Shown: positions 55,958-64,000 of the stretch, one piece after another | How positions within the stretch are numbered: position 1 is the stretch's first letter | Layout: every line of letters begins with the position of its first letter | From: JBBDJG01 sp040880005 | GTDB taxonomy: Bacteria; Actinomycetota; Thermoleophilia; Solirubrobacterales; JBBDJG01 | Direction of reading: 5' to 3' | Assembly: GCA_040880005.1 (NCBI GenBank) | Contig: JBBDJG010000027.1 | Coordinates: forward strand, 25,314-89,313 | Length of the DNA: 64,000 nt | Made by a program: the position numbers and the translations under genes | Notes under the pieces: model-generated | Databases searched by the model: none | Told to the model about the DNA's origin: nothing | What the model saw: only the letters and a program-made list of their open reading frames with translations

Positions 55958-57010
55958 ATGGCCAGCCTCCTGCATCCTCCAGTTCGCTCGATCGGGATCG
56001 CCGGGCTTCAGGACACGTTCCTGATCTGCGCGGTCGCGACGATCCTCGTCATACGCACGCAGCTCTGGTTGACCAACTATCCCCAACTCGGCGGCCACGG
56101 GCTGCACATTGCGCACCTGCTGTGGGGCGGGGTACTGATGGTGATCGCGATCGGGATGCTGATCTCGTTCCTCGGCCACTCGATCCGGCGCGGTGCCACG
56201 GTCGTCGGTGGGATCGGCTTCGGTTTCTTCATCGACGAGCTGGGCAAGTTCATAACGTCTGACAACAACTATTTCTTCAAGCCGACGGCAAGTGTTATCT
56301 ACATGATCTTCATCGGGCTGTTTCTGCTTACGCGCTATCTCCAAACGAGTCGAGGCTTCACCAAGCATGAATATCTGGTCAACGCCGTGGATACTCTGAT
56401 CGAGGTCTCTCGCCACGACCTCGACATCGCGGAAAAGCGCCGCGCACTCGAGATGCTCGATCGAGCCGATCAGCGCGATCCGTTGGTGGAACCACTGCGC
56501 AAGCTGATTCGCAACACGGACGCGCTGCCCGTGAAGCAACCCCCACGCCTGATGCGGTTCGCCCAACGGGTGCGCGACCGCTACTTCCGACTGGTCGAGA
56601 GGCCCCGATTTGCGCCCGCGCTGAGCTGGGTGTTCGGCGTGTGGGCGGTCCTGACCATCGTCGGCGTGTGGTCGCTCGCTTTCAGCGACACACACGTCTC
56701 GTTCCTGAACCTGTGCAGCGCGATCTCGTCGGCCGTCGCCGCCGGGTTCGTGCTGCTCGGAATCCTTCAGCTACGGCGACGGCGGAGACTCAAGGCCTAC
56801 GCCATGTTCGACCGCGCCCTGGAGGTCCAGATCTTCATCACGCAGGTGTTCCAGTTCATCGAGTCCCAGTTCGGTGCCGCGTTCGGACTCGCCGTCGCGG
56901 TCGTGCTGCTGATCACGGTTCGCTACATGATGCGCCGCGAAGAAGAGCTGGAGCGTCACGCCGGTCCACCGGGGGCCGGCTCGCGCATTCGGCCCGCCGT
57001 CGCCGGCTGA
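55958..57010 (+). CDS. Membrane protein of unknown function
   Basis: This 350-residue protein has about seven hydrophobic segments, split by a soluble helical loop (about 140-215; FTKHEYLVNAVDTLIEVSRHDLDIAEKRRA), and a basic C-terminal tail. The conserved-looking block GFGFFIDELGKFITSDNNYFF contains charged residues within the membrane region. No family is recognised. It ends five bases from the convergent pyruvate kinase. Confidence 0.7.
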   Translation: MASLLHPPVRSIGIAGLQDTFLICAVATILVIRTQLWLTNYPQLGGHGLHIAHLLWGGVLMVIAIGMLISFLGHSIRRGATVVGGIGFGFFIDELGKFITSDNNYFFKPTASVIYMIFIGLFLLTRYLQTSRGFTKHEYLVNAVDTLIEVSRHDLDIAEKRRALEMLDRADQRDPLVEPLRKLIRNTDALPVKQPPRLMRFAQRVRDRYFRLVERPRFAPALSWVFGVWAVLTIVGVWSLAFSDTHVSFLNLCSAISSAVAAGFVLLGILQLRRRRRLKAYAMFDRALEVQIFITQVFQFIESQFGAAFGLAVAVVLLITVRYMMRREEELERHAGPPGAGSRIRPAVAG

Positions 57011-57015
57011 CGGCT

Positions 57016-58437
57016 CTACGGAACCCGGTGCACCTCGAACAGGTTTGTGCCGAGCTGCTGTCCGCCGAGGCCGGCCGTGATCCCGATCAGATCGCCCGAC
57101 TTGACGAGGCCCATCTGTTTGGCATGCTCGGCGCAGCTTTCGAGCAGCTCGTTGATGGTCTTGGGCTCCTCGTGGAGCGCCGGCACGACGCCGAACAGCA
57201 GATTGAGCCGCCGGACGGTTTCCGGCCTGGGGGAGAGCGCAATGACGGGCACGCGCGGCCGGTGGGCGGAGACCAGTCGCGCGGTGCGTCCGCTGCGCGT
57301 CGGCACGACGAGCGCCGCCAGGCCAAGCTGGTACACGGCCCCGACGGCTCCGTACGACACGGTGTCGGCGACGTCGGCGCCGGCACGACCGGTGCGCGTC
57401 AGCAGCAGCTCGCCGTAGTTGAGCTGCTCCTCGGTATGCTCGGCGATCTTCGCCATGGTGCGCACCGACTCGACCGGGAACTCGCCCACCGCTGTCTCCT
57501 GCGAAAGCATCAGCGCGTCGGTTCCGTCGAAGATCGCGTTGGCGACGTCCGTCGCCTCGGCGCGTGTCGGGCGCGGCGAGGAAACCATCGAAGCGAGCAT
57601 CTGGGTGGCGGTTATCGAAGGCTTGGAGTAACGCCCGGCCAGCGCCAGCAGCCTCTTCTGAGCAAGCGGCATCTCCTCGATCGGTAGCTCGATGCCGAGA
57701 TCGCCGCGGGCGACCATGATGCCGCCGTCGGCCGACTTGACGATCTCCTCCGCTGCCTCGACAGCCTCCCGCTTCTCGATCTTGGCGACGATAGGCAGGT
57801 CAACGCCGCGCTCGGCGAGCCGGCTCTTGACGGGGTCGAGGTCCGCGGCGCTGCGCACGAACGAGACCGCCACGATCTCGATGCCCTCGTCGATCGCGAA
57901 GTCGAGCCACTCCATGTCCGCTTCGCCCAGCGCCGTTGGACCGACATCGGCCCCGGGCACGTTGATGCCCTGGCGCGAGGCCACCGTCCCCGGCGTTTCG
58001 ACACGCACCAGCACCTCGCCGTCCTCCGCGGAACGCACGCTGAGTCTGATCGTTCCGTCGGCAAGGTAGATCTGGTCGCCTTCACCGACGCAGCTCGGCA
58101 GCTCGGGCCAGGGGATGGGCAGCACGTTGCGCCGGCCGCGGCTCGTCGAGGCGCGAGTGTCGAGTTTCAGTTCCTGGCCCTGCGAGAGCGTCAACACGCC
58201 GCCGTCGATCTCGCCGACGCGCAGCTTGGGCCCTGGCAGGTCGCCGAGCAATCCGACCTCGCGTCCGGCACGCTCGGACGCCTGCCGCGCGGTCTTGATC
58301 AGCTCGTGATGAGAATCCGGGGTGCCGTGCGAAAAGTTCAGCCGCAGCACGTCGGCTCCCACCGAGATCAGTCCGGCGAGGATCTGGGGGTTGCTGGTCG
58401 CCGGGCCGACCGTGGCGACGATCTTGGTCTTGCGCAT
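57016..58437 (-). CDS. pyk: Pyruvate kinase
   Basis: This 473-residue glycolytic enzyme converts PEP and ADP to pyruvate and ATP. The N-terminus MRKTKIVATVGPATSNP, the nucleotide/K+ site LRLNFSHGT, the catalytic IVAKIEKREAVE, GIMVARGDLGIELP, and the A-domain signature SKPSITATQMLASMV with MLSQETAVGEFPVESV are all present. The C-terminal regulatory domain is typical in length. Confidence 0.97.
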   Translation of the reverse strand: MRKTKIVATVGPATSNPQILAGLISVGADVLRLNFSHGTPDSHHELIKTARQASERAGREVGLLGDLPGPKLRVGEIDGGVLTLSQGQELKLDTRASTSRGRRNVLPIPWPELPSCVGEGDQIYLADGTIRLSVRSAEDGEVLVRVETPGTVASRQGINVPGADVGPTALGEADMEWLDFAIDEGIEIVAVSFVRSAADLDPVKSRLAERGVDLPIVAKIEKREAVEAAEEIVKSADGGIMVARGDLGIELPIEEMPLAQKRLLALAGRYSKPSITATQMLASMVSSPRPTRAEATDVANAIFDGTDALMLSQETAVGEFPVESVRTMAKIAEHTEEQLNYGELLLTRTGRAGADVADTVSYGAVGAVYQLGLAALVVPTRSGRTARLVSAHRPRVPVIALSPRPETVRRLNLLFGVVPALHEEPKTINELLESCAEHAKQMGLVKSGDLIGITAGLGGQQLGTNLFEVHRVP

Positions 58438-58452
58438 CGTCGGAGGTTAGAG

Positions 58453-58725
58453 CTAATCCAGGTCGAGCCCGCTCGCGAACTCGTCTGCGTCGCTCCAGCG
58501 TTCGGGCGGAACACGCAGTGCGATGTCGCCCCTGCCGAAGCGGTCGAGCGGCCAGTCCGAGGTGATCGCAACGTCGAACCCCACCTCCTCGAAGTGATGC
58601 TGCCACGCCTGCGCGGACTCGAGGTCCTCGAAATCTCGCACCACCTCCCAGTCGTCGAAGCGCGGATCGCCGACGTGCAGTCCGCCCGGTTCGGTGTCAC
58701 GCCGAAAGCGGTCGAGCAGGCCCAT
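58453..58725 (-). CDS. Small hypothetical protein, acidic
   Basis: This 90-residue protein starts at ATG 58725 (MGLLDRFRRDTEPGGLHVGD). It contains WEVVRDFEDLESAQAWQHHFEEVGFDVAI, a motif common in small actinobacterial proteins of unknown role. It is divergent from the epimerase gene by nine bases and lies upstream of pyk in the same direction. Confidence 0.65.
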   Translation of the reverse strand: MGLLDRFRRDTEPGGLHVGDPRFDDWEVVRDFEDLESAQAWQHHFEEVGFDVAITSDWPLDRFGRGDIALRVPPERWSDADEFASGLDLD

Positions 58726-58734
58726 ATCGCTAGT

Positions 58735-59712
58735 ATGGCGCACACGATGAAGGCATTCGTAACAGGCGGAACCGGATTCATCGGGTCGCGAGTGATCAGC
58801 AAGTTGCGCGAGCGCGGGGACGAGGTGGTGGCGTTGGTGCGATCGCGCGAGAAGGGTTCCAAGCTCGAGAATCTGGGCTGTGAGCTGGTCGAGGGCGACC
58901 TGTCGGCAGGCGACGCGATCAAGCGCGGTGTCCAGGGCTGCGACGCCGTGTTTCACATCGCGGCCGTGTACAAGGTCGGGATCCCCAAGTCGCAACACGA
59001 GGCGATGTACGAGGCCAACGTGAAAGGCACCGAACACGTGCTCGACGCCGCGATCGAAGCGCGCGTGCCGAGGATCGTTTACGTATCGACGGTGGGGGTG
59101 TTCGGGAACACCGGCGGCAAAGTCGTCGATGAGACCTACAAGCGCAACGGGGCCGAATTCCTCTCCTACTACGACGAGACCAAGTATCGATCGCACCAGA
59201 TCGCGCTCGATCGCATCGCAAAGGGAGCGCCGATCGTGATCGTCCAGCCGGGCGGCGTCTACGGCCCCGACGACCACTCCGAGCTTGGCAACATGATCGA
59301 CCAGGCGCGCACGGGCAAGCTCAAGATGAAGATGTTCTCCAGCGCGGGATTCACAGCCGTTTTCGTGGATGACGTCGCTGACGGCATCGTCGCCGCGTGC
59401 GACAGGGGCCAGGTCGGGCAGTCATACGTGCTCGGCGGTGAGCGCACCACCTTGGGCGAGTTGATCGACGTCGTCTGCGAAGTTGCCGACCGCAAACCGC
59501 CATCGCGCGAGCTGCCACCGGCCCTGATCAAGATGTCGATCCCGATCGGCCCTGTGGTCGGCAAGGTGATGGGCTTTCCGCCGAACCTCGGTGAGCTGGT
59601 CAGGACATCGCACAACGTCACTTTCTGGGCGAGTCACGACAAGGCAAGCAACGAACTGGGCTACTCGCCACGCGACCTCAAGACCGGGCTCGCGCAGACG
59701 CTCGCCACGTAG
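58735..59712 (+). CDS. NAD-dependent epimerase/dehydratase family protein
   Basis: This 325-residue extended SDR starts at ATG 58735 (MAHTMKAF) or 58747. It has the Rossmann motif VTGGTGFIGSRVI, Asp after beta-2 region in LVEGDLSA, the catalytic Ser/Thr and Tyr-x3-Lys in VYVSTVGVFG and SYYDETKYRSHQIAL, and PGGVYGPDD. The style matches dihydroflavonol 4-reductase or hopanoid-associated sugar epimerase relatives. The substrate is unknown. Confidence 0.87.
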   Translation: MAHTMKAFVTGGTGFIGSRVISKLRERGDEVVALVRSREKGSKLENLGCELVEGDLSAGDAIKRGVQGCDAVFHIAAVYKVGIPKSQHEAMYEANVKGTEHVLDAAIEARVPRIVYVSTVGVFGNTGGKVVDETYKRNGAEFLSYYDETKYRSHQIALDRIAKGAPIVIVQPGGVYGPDDHSELGNMIDQARTGKLKMKMFSSAGFTAVFVDDVADGIVAACDRGQVGQSYVLGGERTTLGELIDVVCEVADRKPPSRELPPALIKMSIPIGPVVGKVMGFPPNLGELVRTSHNVTFWASHDKASNELGYSPRDLKTGLAQTLAT

Positions 59713-59751
59713 GGTCGATTCGATGTGCGGGCCGCGGAGCGAAGCAACGGC

Positions 59752-61239
59752 ATGACGGTCACGCTTCCGGAGTCGCTGTCCGAGCCGGCGCGCAAGTTTG
59801 CCGGAAGGCGGCACGATTTGCTGATCGGCGGCGCGCGCGTCGCGGCGCTCGACGGCGGCACGTTCGCGACCGTCGATCCGGCGACGGGGGAGCAGATCAC
59901 CGAAGTCGCCTACGCCGGGCCGCAGGACGTCGATCGTGCGGTCCTGGCAGCACGCTCGGCCTTCGACGAGGGGCCGTGGTCGCGTATGCCGGCGGCCAAG
60001 CGCTCCCACCTGATGAACCTGCTCGCGGACGCGATCGAGGCGAACGGTGACGAGCTTGCCGAGCTGGAGGCGCTCGACAACGGCAAGCCGGTGACGTACG
60101 CGCGCGTCGTTGACGTTGGCGGAGCGGTCGCCCATCTGCGCTACTTCGCGGGCTGGCCGACAAAGATAGAAGGCGCAACGATTCCGGTGCTTCAACCGGA
60201 CATGCTCTGCTACACGCGCAAGGAGCCGGTCGGCGTGTGCGGACAGATCATTCCGTGGAACTTCCCTCTGCTGATGGCATCGTGGAAGATCGCGCCGGCG
60301 CTCGCAGCGGGCTGCACGATCGTGCTCAAGCCGGCCGAGCAGACACCGTTGACGGCGCTGCGCTTGGGCGAGCTGGCGCTCGAGGCCGGGATACCCGAGG
60401 GTGTGCTGAACGTGATCACCGGCGACGGGGCCACCGGCGCCGCGCTGGTCGACCACGCGGGGGTGGACAAGATCGCGTTCACCGGCTCGACGGCGGTCGG
60501 ACGAGAGATCGGCTCGAAGTGCGGCCGCGCAATCAAACGCGTGACGCTCGAGCTGGGAGGCAAGTCGCCCAACATCATCCTTCCCGACGCGGATCTGGAT
60601 ACCGCCATCAAGGCGTCGGTGCAGGCGATCTACTTCAACTCCGGACAGTCGTGCAACGCAGGATCGCGCCTATTCGTACAGCGAGACCAGTTCGACGAAG
60701 TGGTTACGGCGCTGGCCGGTGCGGCTTCGAAGATGCGCATGGGCCCGGGGCTCGATCCGGGAACGCAGCTCGGGCCGTTGGTGTCGGCCGAGCAGCACGA
60801 ACGCGTGTCCGGCTACATCGAGGCCGGCAAGGCGGAGGGTGCCGAGCTGGTCACGGGCGGCGGCACCGAACACGGCCCGGGCTACTTCGTCGAGCCGACG
60901 CTGTTCACGACCGACTCCGACGACCTGACGATCGCTCGCGAGGAGATCTTCGGGCCCGTGCTGGTGGCAATGCCCTATGAGTCGATCGAGGAAGTCGCGG
61001 CTCGCGCCAACGACACCGAGTACGGGCTCGCAGCGGGCGTGTGGACGCGCAGTGTGGGCTCCGCACACAAGCTCGCCGCAATGTTGAAGGCGGGCTCCGT
61101 CTATGTGAACACTTGGAGCCCGAGCGATCCGGCGGCGCCGTTCGGCGGCTACAAGTCCTCCGGCATCGGCCGCGAGCACGGACACGACGGGCTCGAGGCC
61201 TACCTGGAGACGAAGACCGTCTGGACCAGCCTCGCCTAG
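59752..61239 (+). CDS. Aldehyde dehydrogenase
   Basis: This 495-residue NAD(P)-dependent aldehyde dehydrogenase oxidises an unknown aldehyde. Motifs: GQIIPWNFPLLMASWKIAPA, the catalytic Glu in VTLELGGKSPNIIL, the nucleophile Cys in NSGQSCNAGSRLFVQ, and EEIFGPVLVAMPY. ATG 59752 is chosen; an in-frame start 27 bases upstream (59725) overlaps the spacing after the epimerase. It may form a unit with the epimerase. Confidence 0.95.
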   Translation: MTVTLPESLSEPARKFAGRRHDLLIGGARVAALDGGTFATVDPATGEQITEVAYAGPQDVDRAVLAARSAFDEGPWSRMPAAKRSHLMNLLADAIEANGDELAELEALDNGKPVTYARVVDVGGAVAHLRYFAGWPTKIEGATIPVLQPDMLCYTRKEPVGVCGQIIPWNFPLLMASWKIAPALAAGCTIVLKPAEQTPLTALRLGELALEAGIPEGVLNVITGDGATGAALVDHAGVDKIAFTGSTAVGREIGSKCGRAIKRVTLELGGKSPNIILPDADLDTAIKASVQAIYFNSGQSCNAGSRLFVQRDQFDEVVTALAGAASKMRMGPGLDPGTQLGPLVSAEQHERVSGYIEAGKAEGAELVTGGGTEHGPGYFVEPTLFTTDSDDLTIAREEIFGPVLVAMPYESIEEVAARANDTEYGLAAGVWTRSVGSAHKLAAMLKAGSVYVNTWSPSDPAAPFGGYKSSGIGREHGHDGLEAYLETKTVWTSLA

Positions 61240-61248
61240 TGGGGTCCG

Positions 61249-61866
61249 CTAGGCGGACGCCGAGAGCTGCACCAAGTCGAACGACTCGCCCTCGCTCGCG
61301 ACGCAGCCGGCGTACCCGTCGGGAACCGACGGCCGCGCCAGCTTCCAGCGAGCGGGTGCATCCCGCTCCTCGCGATCCGCCGCGAGCACGGGCGCCGCGC
61401 TGGTCGCGCCCGACACGACGAACCCGTCGAGCGACTTGGTGAGGCCGGCGCCGAGCGCCTTGACGTAGGCCTCCTTGGCGGTCCAGCAGCGATAGAAGCC
61501 CGCGATCCTTTCTCGCTGCGGAAGCTGCTCTAGGTCGGCAAGCTCATCGCGCGCGAAAAAGCGGCGCGCAATTCGGGACGTGGCACGACGGGGGTCGATC
61601 CTCTCCACATCGACTCCCAGCTCCCGGTCGAATGCGACCGCGACCAGGGTTAGACCGCGGGAGTGGGAGACGTTGAAACGTAGCCGGTGGCCCTGCGCCA
61701 GTTGCGGCTTGCCTCCGTCCGCGTTGACTATCTCGACGTCGGATGCGTGCTTACCCAGGTAGGTACCCAGGATCGCGCGCACTGCTGCTCGGCCGGGCGA
61801 CGACTGTACCTCCCAGACGTGGACCTGGTCCGGCTCTAGCGGAGGTGTGATCGTCCGACCGGCCAT
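61249..61866 (-). CDS. 4'-phosphopantetheinyl transferase (Sfp type)
   Basis: This 205-residue Sfp-type PPTase activates carrier proteins of fatty acid, polyketide or peptide synthesis with CoA. Motifs: RLRFNVSHSRGLTLVAVA, GVDVERIDP with the metal-binding Asp and Glu, and FYRCWTAKEAYVKALGAGL. No carrier or synthase gene lies in the window. It converges on the aldehyde dehydrogenase. Confidence 0.93.
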   Translation of the reverse strand: MAGRTITPPLEPDQVHVWEVQSSPGRAAVRAILGTYLGKHASDVEIVNADGGKPQLAQGHRLRFNVSHSRGLTLVAVAFDRELGVDVERIDPRRATSRIARRFFARDELADLEQLPQRERIAGFYRCWTAKEAYVKALGAGLTKSLDGFVVSGATSAAPVLAADREERDAPARWKLARPSVPDGYAGCVASEGESFDLVQLSASA

Positions 61867-61878
61867 GCGAGCCCCACC

Positions 61879-62265
61879 CTATAACTCCTCGATCAACGCT
61901 CGTACGCGCTGCGCGATCTCATCCCTGATCTGGCGAACCTCGGCCAGCGGCCGATCCTTGGCGTCGGGAAGGTCCCAGTCCAGGTAACGCTTGCCGGGAA
62001 TGTAGGGGCATTCGTCGCTGCAGCCCATCGTCACGACGACGTCGGCCCATTGCGCCAGATCGCTCGTCAGCGGTCGTGGCGTCGCGGTTGAGAGATCGAT
62101 TCCCAGCTCGGCCATCGCCTCCACGACCTCGGGATGCACCCGTTCGCCGGGTGTGGTCCCCGCCGATCGCGCCTCGTGCTTGCCGTTGGCCTCGCGCTCG
62201 AGCAGCGCCAGGCTCATCTGCGAGCGCCCGGCGTTGTGCAGACAGACGAACAGCACGCGGGACAT
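61879..62265 (-). CDS. arsC: Arsenate reductase, LMW phosphatase type
   Basis: This 128-residue ArsC reduces arsenate using a phosphatase-like P-loop: VLFVCLHNAGRSQMSLALLE with Cys8, and later VTMGCSDECPYIPGKRYLDWDLPDA with the redox Cys. Its ATG overlaps the aquaporin stop by one base (TGATG), so they are coupled. The upstream arsR is broken, so regulation may be lost. Confidence 0.94.
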   Translation of the reverse strand: MSRVLFVCLHNAGRSQMSLALLEREANGKHEARSAGTTPGERVHPEVVEAMAELGIDLSTATPRPLTSDLAQWADVVVTMGCSDECPYIPGKRYLDWDLPDAKDRPLAEVRQIRDEIAQRVRALIEEL

Positions 62266-62963
62266 CAGCCGCTTGCCTCATTGTGCGCCTCTGTCGCCGG
62301 TCCACGAACCAGTTGATATGCACATGCGCCAAGGGCTGCTCCGAGAATCGGCCCTGCCACGTAGATCCAGAAGTCGCGCCACTCGCCACTTGCCAGCGCG
62401 GGGCCGAACGAGCGCGCCGGATTCATCGAGGCTCCCGTCACAGGGCCACCGAAAAGGGCGTCGAGGCCGACCGTGCCGCCGATGGCGATCGCCGCGGCGG
62501 CGCCGACCGCGCGCGTGTCGGTGGCGACCGCGACGATCACGAACATCAGGAAGGCCGTCAGGATCGACTCGTACACGAGTGCGCTGACGACCCCGACGTT
62601 GGGCTCGGTCGCCCCGAGATGGGCCGGCTTGTCGCTCCACACGGCGAGCGACGCAAACGCCGCGGCGGAGGCGCCGATCATCTGCCTGGCTATGTATGCG
62701 ATCGCGTCGCGCGCGGGGAAATGGCGCGTGAGCACGAACGCGATCGTCACGGCCGGGTTTATGTGAGCACCCGACAGATGCCCGGTGGCATACACCATCG
62801 CCATGATGACGAGGCCGAACACCAGCGCGATGCCGACGGTGCCGAGCCCTTCGCCATAGCGCGCGTTGGCGATCACCGCGCCGCAGCCCGCGAATACGAG
62901 CGCGAAAGCCGCGACCGCTTCGGCCGCCGCCCGCCGCGAAAGTCCTGGGGACGCGGTGCTCAA
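62265..62963 (-). CDS. Aquaporin (MIP family), arsenic-linked
   Basis: This 232-residue channel starts at TTG 62963, which overlaps the stop of the arsR remnant. The two NPA boxes are GAHINPAVTIAF and ASMNPARSFGP, with six transmembrane helices. The open frame upstream to 63281 runs through the arsR remnant and non-coding DNA and is not part of the protein. Next to arsC it probably lets arsenite leave the cell, as AqpS does in place of ArsB in Sinorhizobium meliloti. Confidence 0.92.
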   Translation of the reverse strand: MSTASPGLSRRAAAEAVAAFALVFAGCGAVIANARYGEGLGTVGIALVFGLVIMAMVYATGHLSGAHINPAVTIAFVLTRHFPARDAIAYIARQMIGASAAAFASLAVWSDKPAHLGATEPNVGVVSALVYESILTAFLMFVIVAVATDTRAVGAAAAIAIGGTVGLDALFGGPVTGASMNPARSFGPALASGEWRDFWIYVAGPILGAALGACAYQLVRGPATEAHNEASG

Positions 62964-63079
62964 TCCAGCCAGGCGACCAGCTCGTCGATCGCTTCGGGGG
63001 TCACGTAGTAGTAGGCCCACAGGCCGTTGCGCTCGACATCGACGAGGCCCACCTCGCGTAGGACGCGCAGATGATGGGA
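62960..63079 (-). pseudogene. arsR remnant (C-terminal part of ArsR/SmtB regulator)
   Basis: The text SHHLRVLREVGLVDVERNGLWAYYYVTPEAIDELVAWLD is the recognition helix and wing of an ArsR-family arsenic repressor. It begins abruptly at a conserved Ser; the codon before it is an in-frame TAA. The first ~50 residues (dimerisation and metal-binding parts) are missing. An AT-rich inverted repeat like an ars operator lies directly beyond the break. A deletion between operator and coding sequence is inferred. Confidence 0.8.
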
Positions 63080-63084
63080 TTAGA

Positions 63085-63098
63085 TACATATCAATGTA
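63085..63098. promoter_or_regulatory. Candidate ArsR operator
   Basis: TACAT (63085-63089) and ATGTA (63094-63098) form an inverted repeat around ATCA, giving the style of ArsR/SmtB sites in actinobacteria (ACATTGATATGTAT on the minus strand). It lies just upstream of the arsR remnant break. Confidence 0.45.
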
Positions 63099-63123
63099 AG
63101 AGTTCGAAGGATTCGTGCACGAC

Positions 63124-63152
63124 TTGCGTGTTGGGCGCACGTGTGACATAAA
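63124..63152 (+). promoter_or_regulatory. Candidate promoter of the histone-like gene
   Basis: TTGCGT (63124-63129) and CATAAA (63147-63152) with a 17-base spacer lie 42 bases before ATG 63194. A strong GAAAGGAG ribosome binding site follows. The boxes are only moderately like the consensus. Confidence 0.4.
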
Positions 63153-63193
63153 GGCTTGCGCAGCAAAGCGTTCGTTCATTCGAAAGGAGAAAC

Positions 63194-63595
63194 ATGTCCC
63201 CTCAGGCCCGCAAGGCGGCCACTCGCAAGAAAGCCGCCCCGAAGTCCCGCTCGCGCAAGTCGGCGGCTCGTCGTTCCTCAAAGAAGCCGACCGCGCTGAA
63301 GCGCCTCGAGTCGAGCCTCGATAGCGTCGAGAGGATCATAAGGTCGCTCGGCAAGGACCTAGGCAGGGAGTCACGTCACCTCATCAAGGACGTCGAGAAA
63401 GGCGTTGCCGATGCCCGCAAGGGGCTCCGCAAGAGAGGGCAGGGGATACAGAAGGAGCTTCAGAAGCCGATCCACCTGCGTCGCAAGAAGGCCAAACCGG
63501 CCGCCCGCAAGAAGACCACGGCCAGGAAGCGGACCACGCAGAAACGGACCACCAGGAAGAAGGCTGCAAGGCGCAAGACCGCCGGCAGGAAGTAG
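63194..63595 (+). CDS. Lysine/arginine-rich histone H1-like protein
   Basis: This 133-residue protein is very basic. The N-terminal ~33 residues are Lys/Arg/Ala/Ser-rich and the C-terminal ~35 are TTARKRTTQKRTTRKKAARR-like repeats. Between them is a helical block with heptad-like spacing (LKRLESSLDSVERIIRSLGKDL, HLIKDVEKGVADARKGLRKR). The build resembles bacterial histone H1-like and H-NS/Lsr2-independent nucleoid proteins that bind DNA or RNA by charge. The helical centre may dimerise. ATG 63194 follows GAAAGGAG. Confidence 0.78.
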   Translation: MSPQARKAATRKKAAPKSRSRKSAARRSSKKPTALKRLESSLDSVERIIRSLGKDLGRESRHLIKDVEKGVADARKGLRKRGQGIQKELQKPIHLRRKKAKPAARKKTTARKRTTQKRTTRKKAARRKTAGRK

Positions 63596-63643
63596 GTCCG
63601 CCGCGCCCCCGCATTCGGCGGAGGCCACGAAACTCTTTACGAC

Positions 63644-63675
63644 CGACGGCCCCCCAAAAGTTTTCGCGGCCGTCG
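63644..63675. terminator. Hairpin after the histone-like gene
   Basis: CGACGGCC (63644-63651) pairs perfectly with GGCCGTCG (63668-63675) around a 16-base loop, 49 bases after the stop. It may terminate transcription or protect the mRNA 3' end. Confidence 0.45.
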
Positions 63676-63865
63676 CACATGAGCGGCAGCACGAACTTGA
63701 ACGATCGGTGTGCCGCCGACGCATTTCAGTACGCACGATGTCGTGCTTTGCGGCCGAAATGCCATTGTTCGGGTCTGTACTACACGCGCATACGAGCCAT
63801 GTTCGCGCACCCATGTATATATATGTGTGCGGAGTGAGAAATGCGCTGCAGACGGCGTTACATGC

Positions 63866-63885
63866 GTCAAGTCTCTACACTTGAC
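63866..63885. promoter_or_regulatory. Inverted repeat GTCAAG-N8-CTTGAC
   Basis: A 6-bp palindrome with an 8-base spacer in AT-richer DNA near the window end looks like a dimeric repressor site. The regulated gene is probably beyond the window. Confidence 0.35.
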
Positions 63886-64000
63886 GTCGAAACAACGCAA
63901 TCACGCCGGATTTTCCAACAACGACAAGCATGCACGCCTGTTTTACGTAAGCGTTCAGCCCTCAGACGAGCGATGGCGCCGGGCTTCCCCGGGCGCTGGC

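Larger units (their letters stand above)
63596..64000. other. Terminal stretch without a supported gene
   Basis: This 405-bp stretch is less GC-rich, with ATGTATATATATGTG near 63812. No coding frame is convincing on either strand. It holds two inverted repeats listed separately (63644-63675, 63866-63885). Confidence 0.6.

Noticed and set aside
62265..63281. 338-codon frame extending the aquaporin upstream
   Set aside because: The first ~106 codons run through the arsR remnant and AT-rich DNA; the MIP fold starts at TTG 62963.

Overview
The window reads as a chromosomal segment of a high-GC actinobacterium. GTG and TTG starts are frequent, genes overlap tightly (GTGA and ATGA junctions), the F-type ATPase alpha subunit is long like the mycobacterial one, and the tmRNA tag is ADSHEYALAA. 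Several secreted proteins, one carrying a short Asp-rich DADLDGFGDETQDQCP motif, are of a kind I associate with Thermoleophilia (Solirubrobacterales/Gaiellales). That placement is inference. A 10-N gap inside nadA, a G22 tract inside an enzyme gene and two genes with apparent internal deletions suggest a draft or metagenome assembly, so some broken genes may be artefacts.

Layout. 1-5.4 kb: envelope genes (5'-cut sugar transferase, asparagine synthase, a WecA/TagO-like transferase, a bactofilin-like membrane protein) and a VapBC pair. 5.5-9.7 kb: a zinc-ribbon/cyclase/AAA regulator with an internal deletion, an SDR, an AhpD-like protein and a small membrane protein. 9.7-17.4 kb: a full ATP synthase operon (atpZ-like, I, B, E, F, H, A, G, D, C) with a candidate promoter and a terminal hairpin. 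17.4-20.5 kb: a second VapBC pair, citrate synthase and an M20 peptidase. 20.5-28.0 kb: a foldback repeat, then nucleotide-sugar and cell-wall genes (LCP ligase, UDP-glucose dehydrogenase, two sugar-nucleotide transferases, PGI/PMI) with ahcY among them. One of the transferases is interrupted by a palindromic repeat. 28.0-43.2 kb: housekeeping genes (ctaG, comF, hpf, secA, prfB with its +1 frameshift site, nadC, nadA, a CBS protein, ftsE, ftsX, ctp, rnr, smpB, an M50 protease) ending at ssrA (tmRNA).

43.6-50.8 kb is a decayed integrative island lodged in the 3' end of ssrA. A 24-bp copy of the tmRNA end is repeated at 50.8 kb beside a tyrosine integrase and an excisionase-like gene. Inside are a short replication-relaxation protein, a frameshifted secreted protein, a tRNA-like relic, an IS1182-like element with inverted repeats and a 4-bp target duplication, a second secreted protein and a NYN-domain nuclease. 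50.8-64 kb: cytochrome P450, secreted protein, class III cyclase, MGH1/GH63-like glycosidase, two membrane proteins, pyruvate kinase, an epimerase, an aldehyde dehydrogenase, a phosphopantetheinyl transferase, an arsenic cluster (arsR remnant, aquaporin, arsC) and a lysine-rich histone-H1-like protein.

The most unusual signals are a palindromic repeat found both between genes and inside a coding sequence, the 213-bp foldback element, the ssrA-borne island with repeated motifs near both ends, a two-state hairpin leader before ahcY, and a perfect 31-bp tandem duplication in a divergent promoter region. No complete, clearly undescribed multi-gene system was found.
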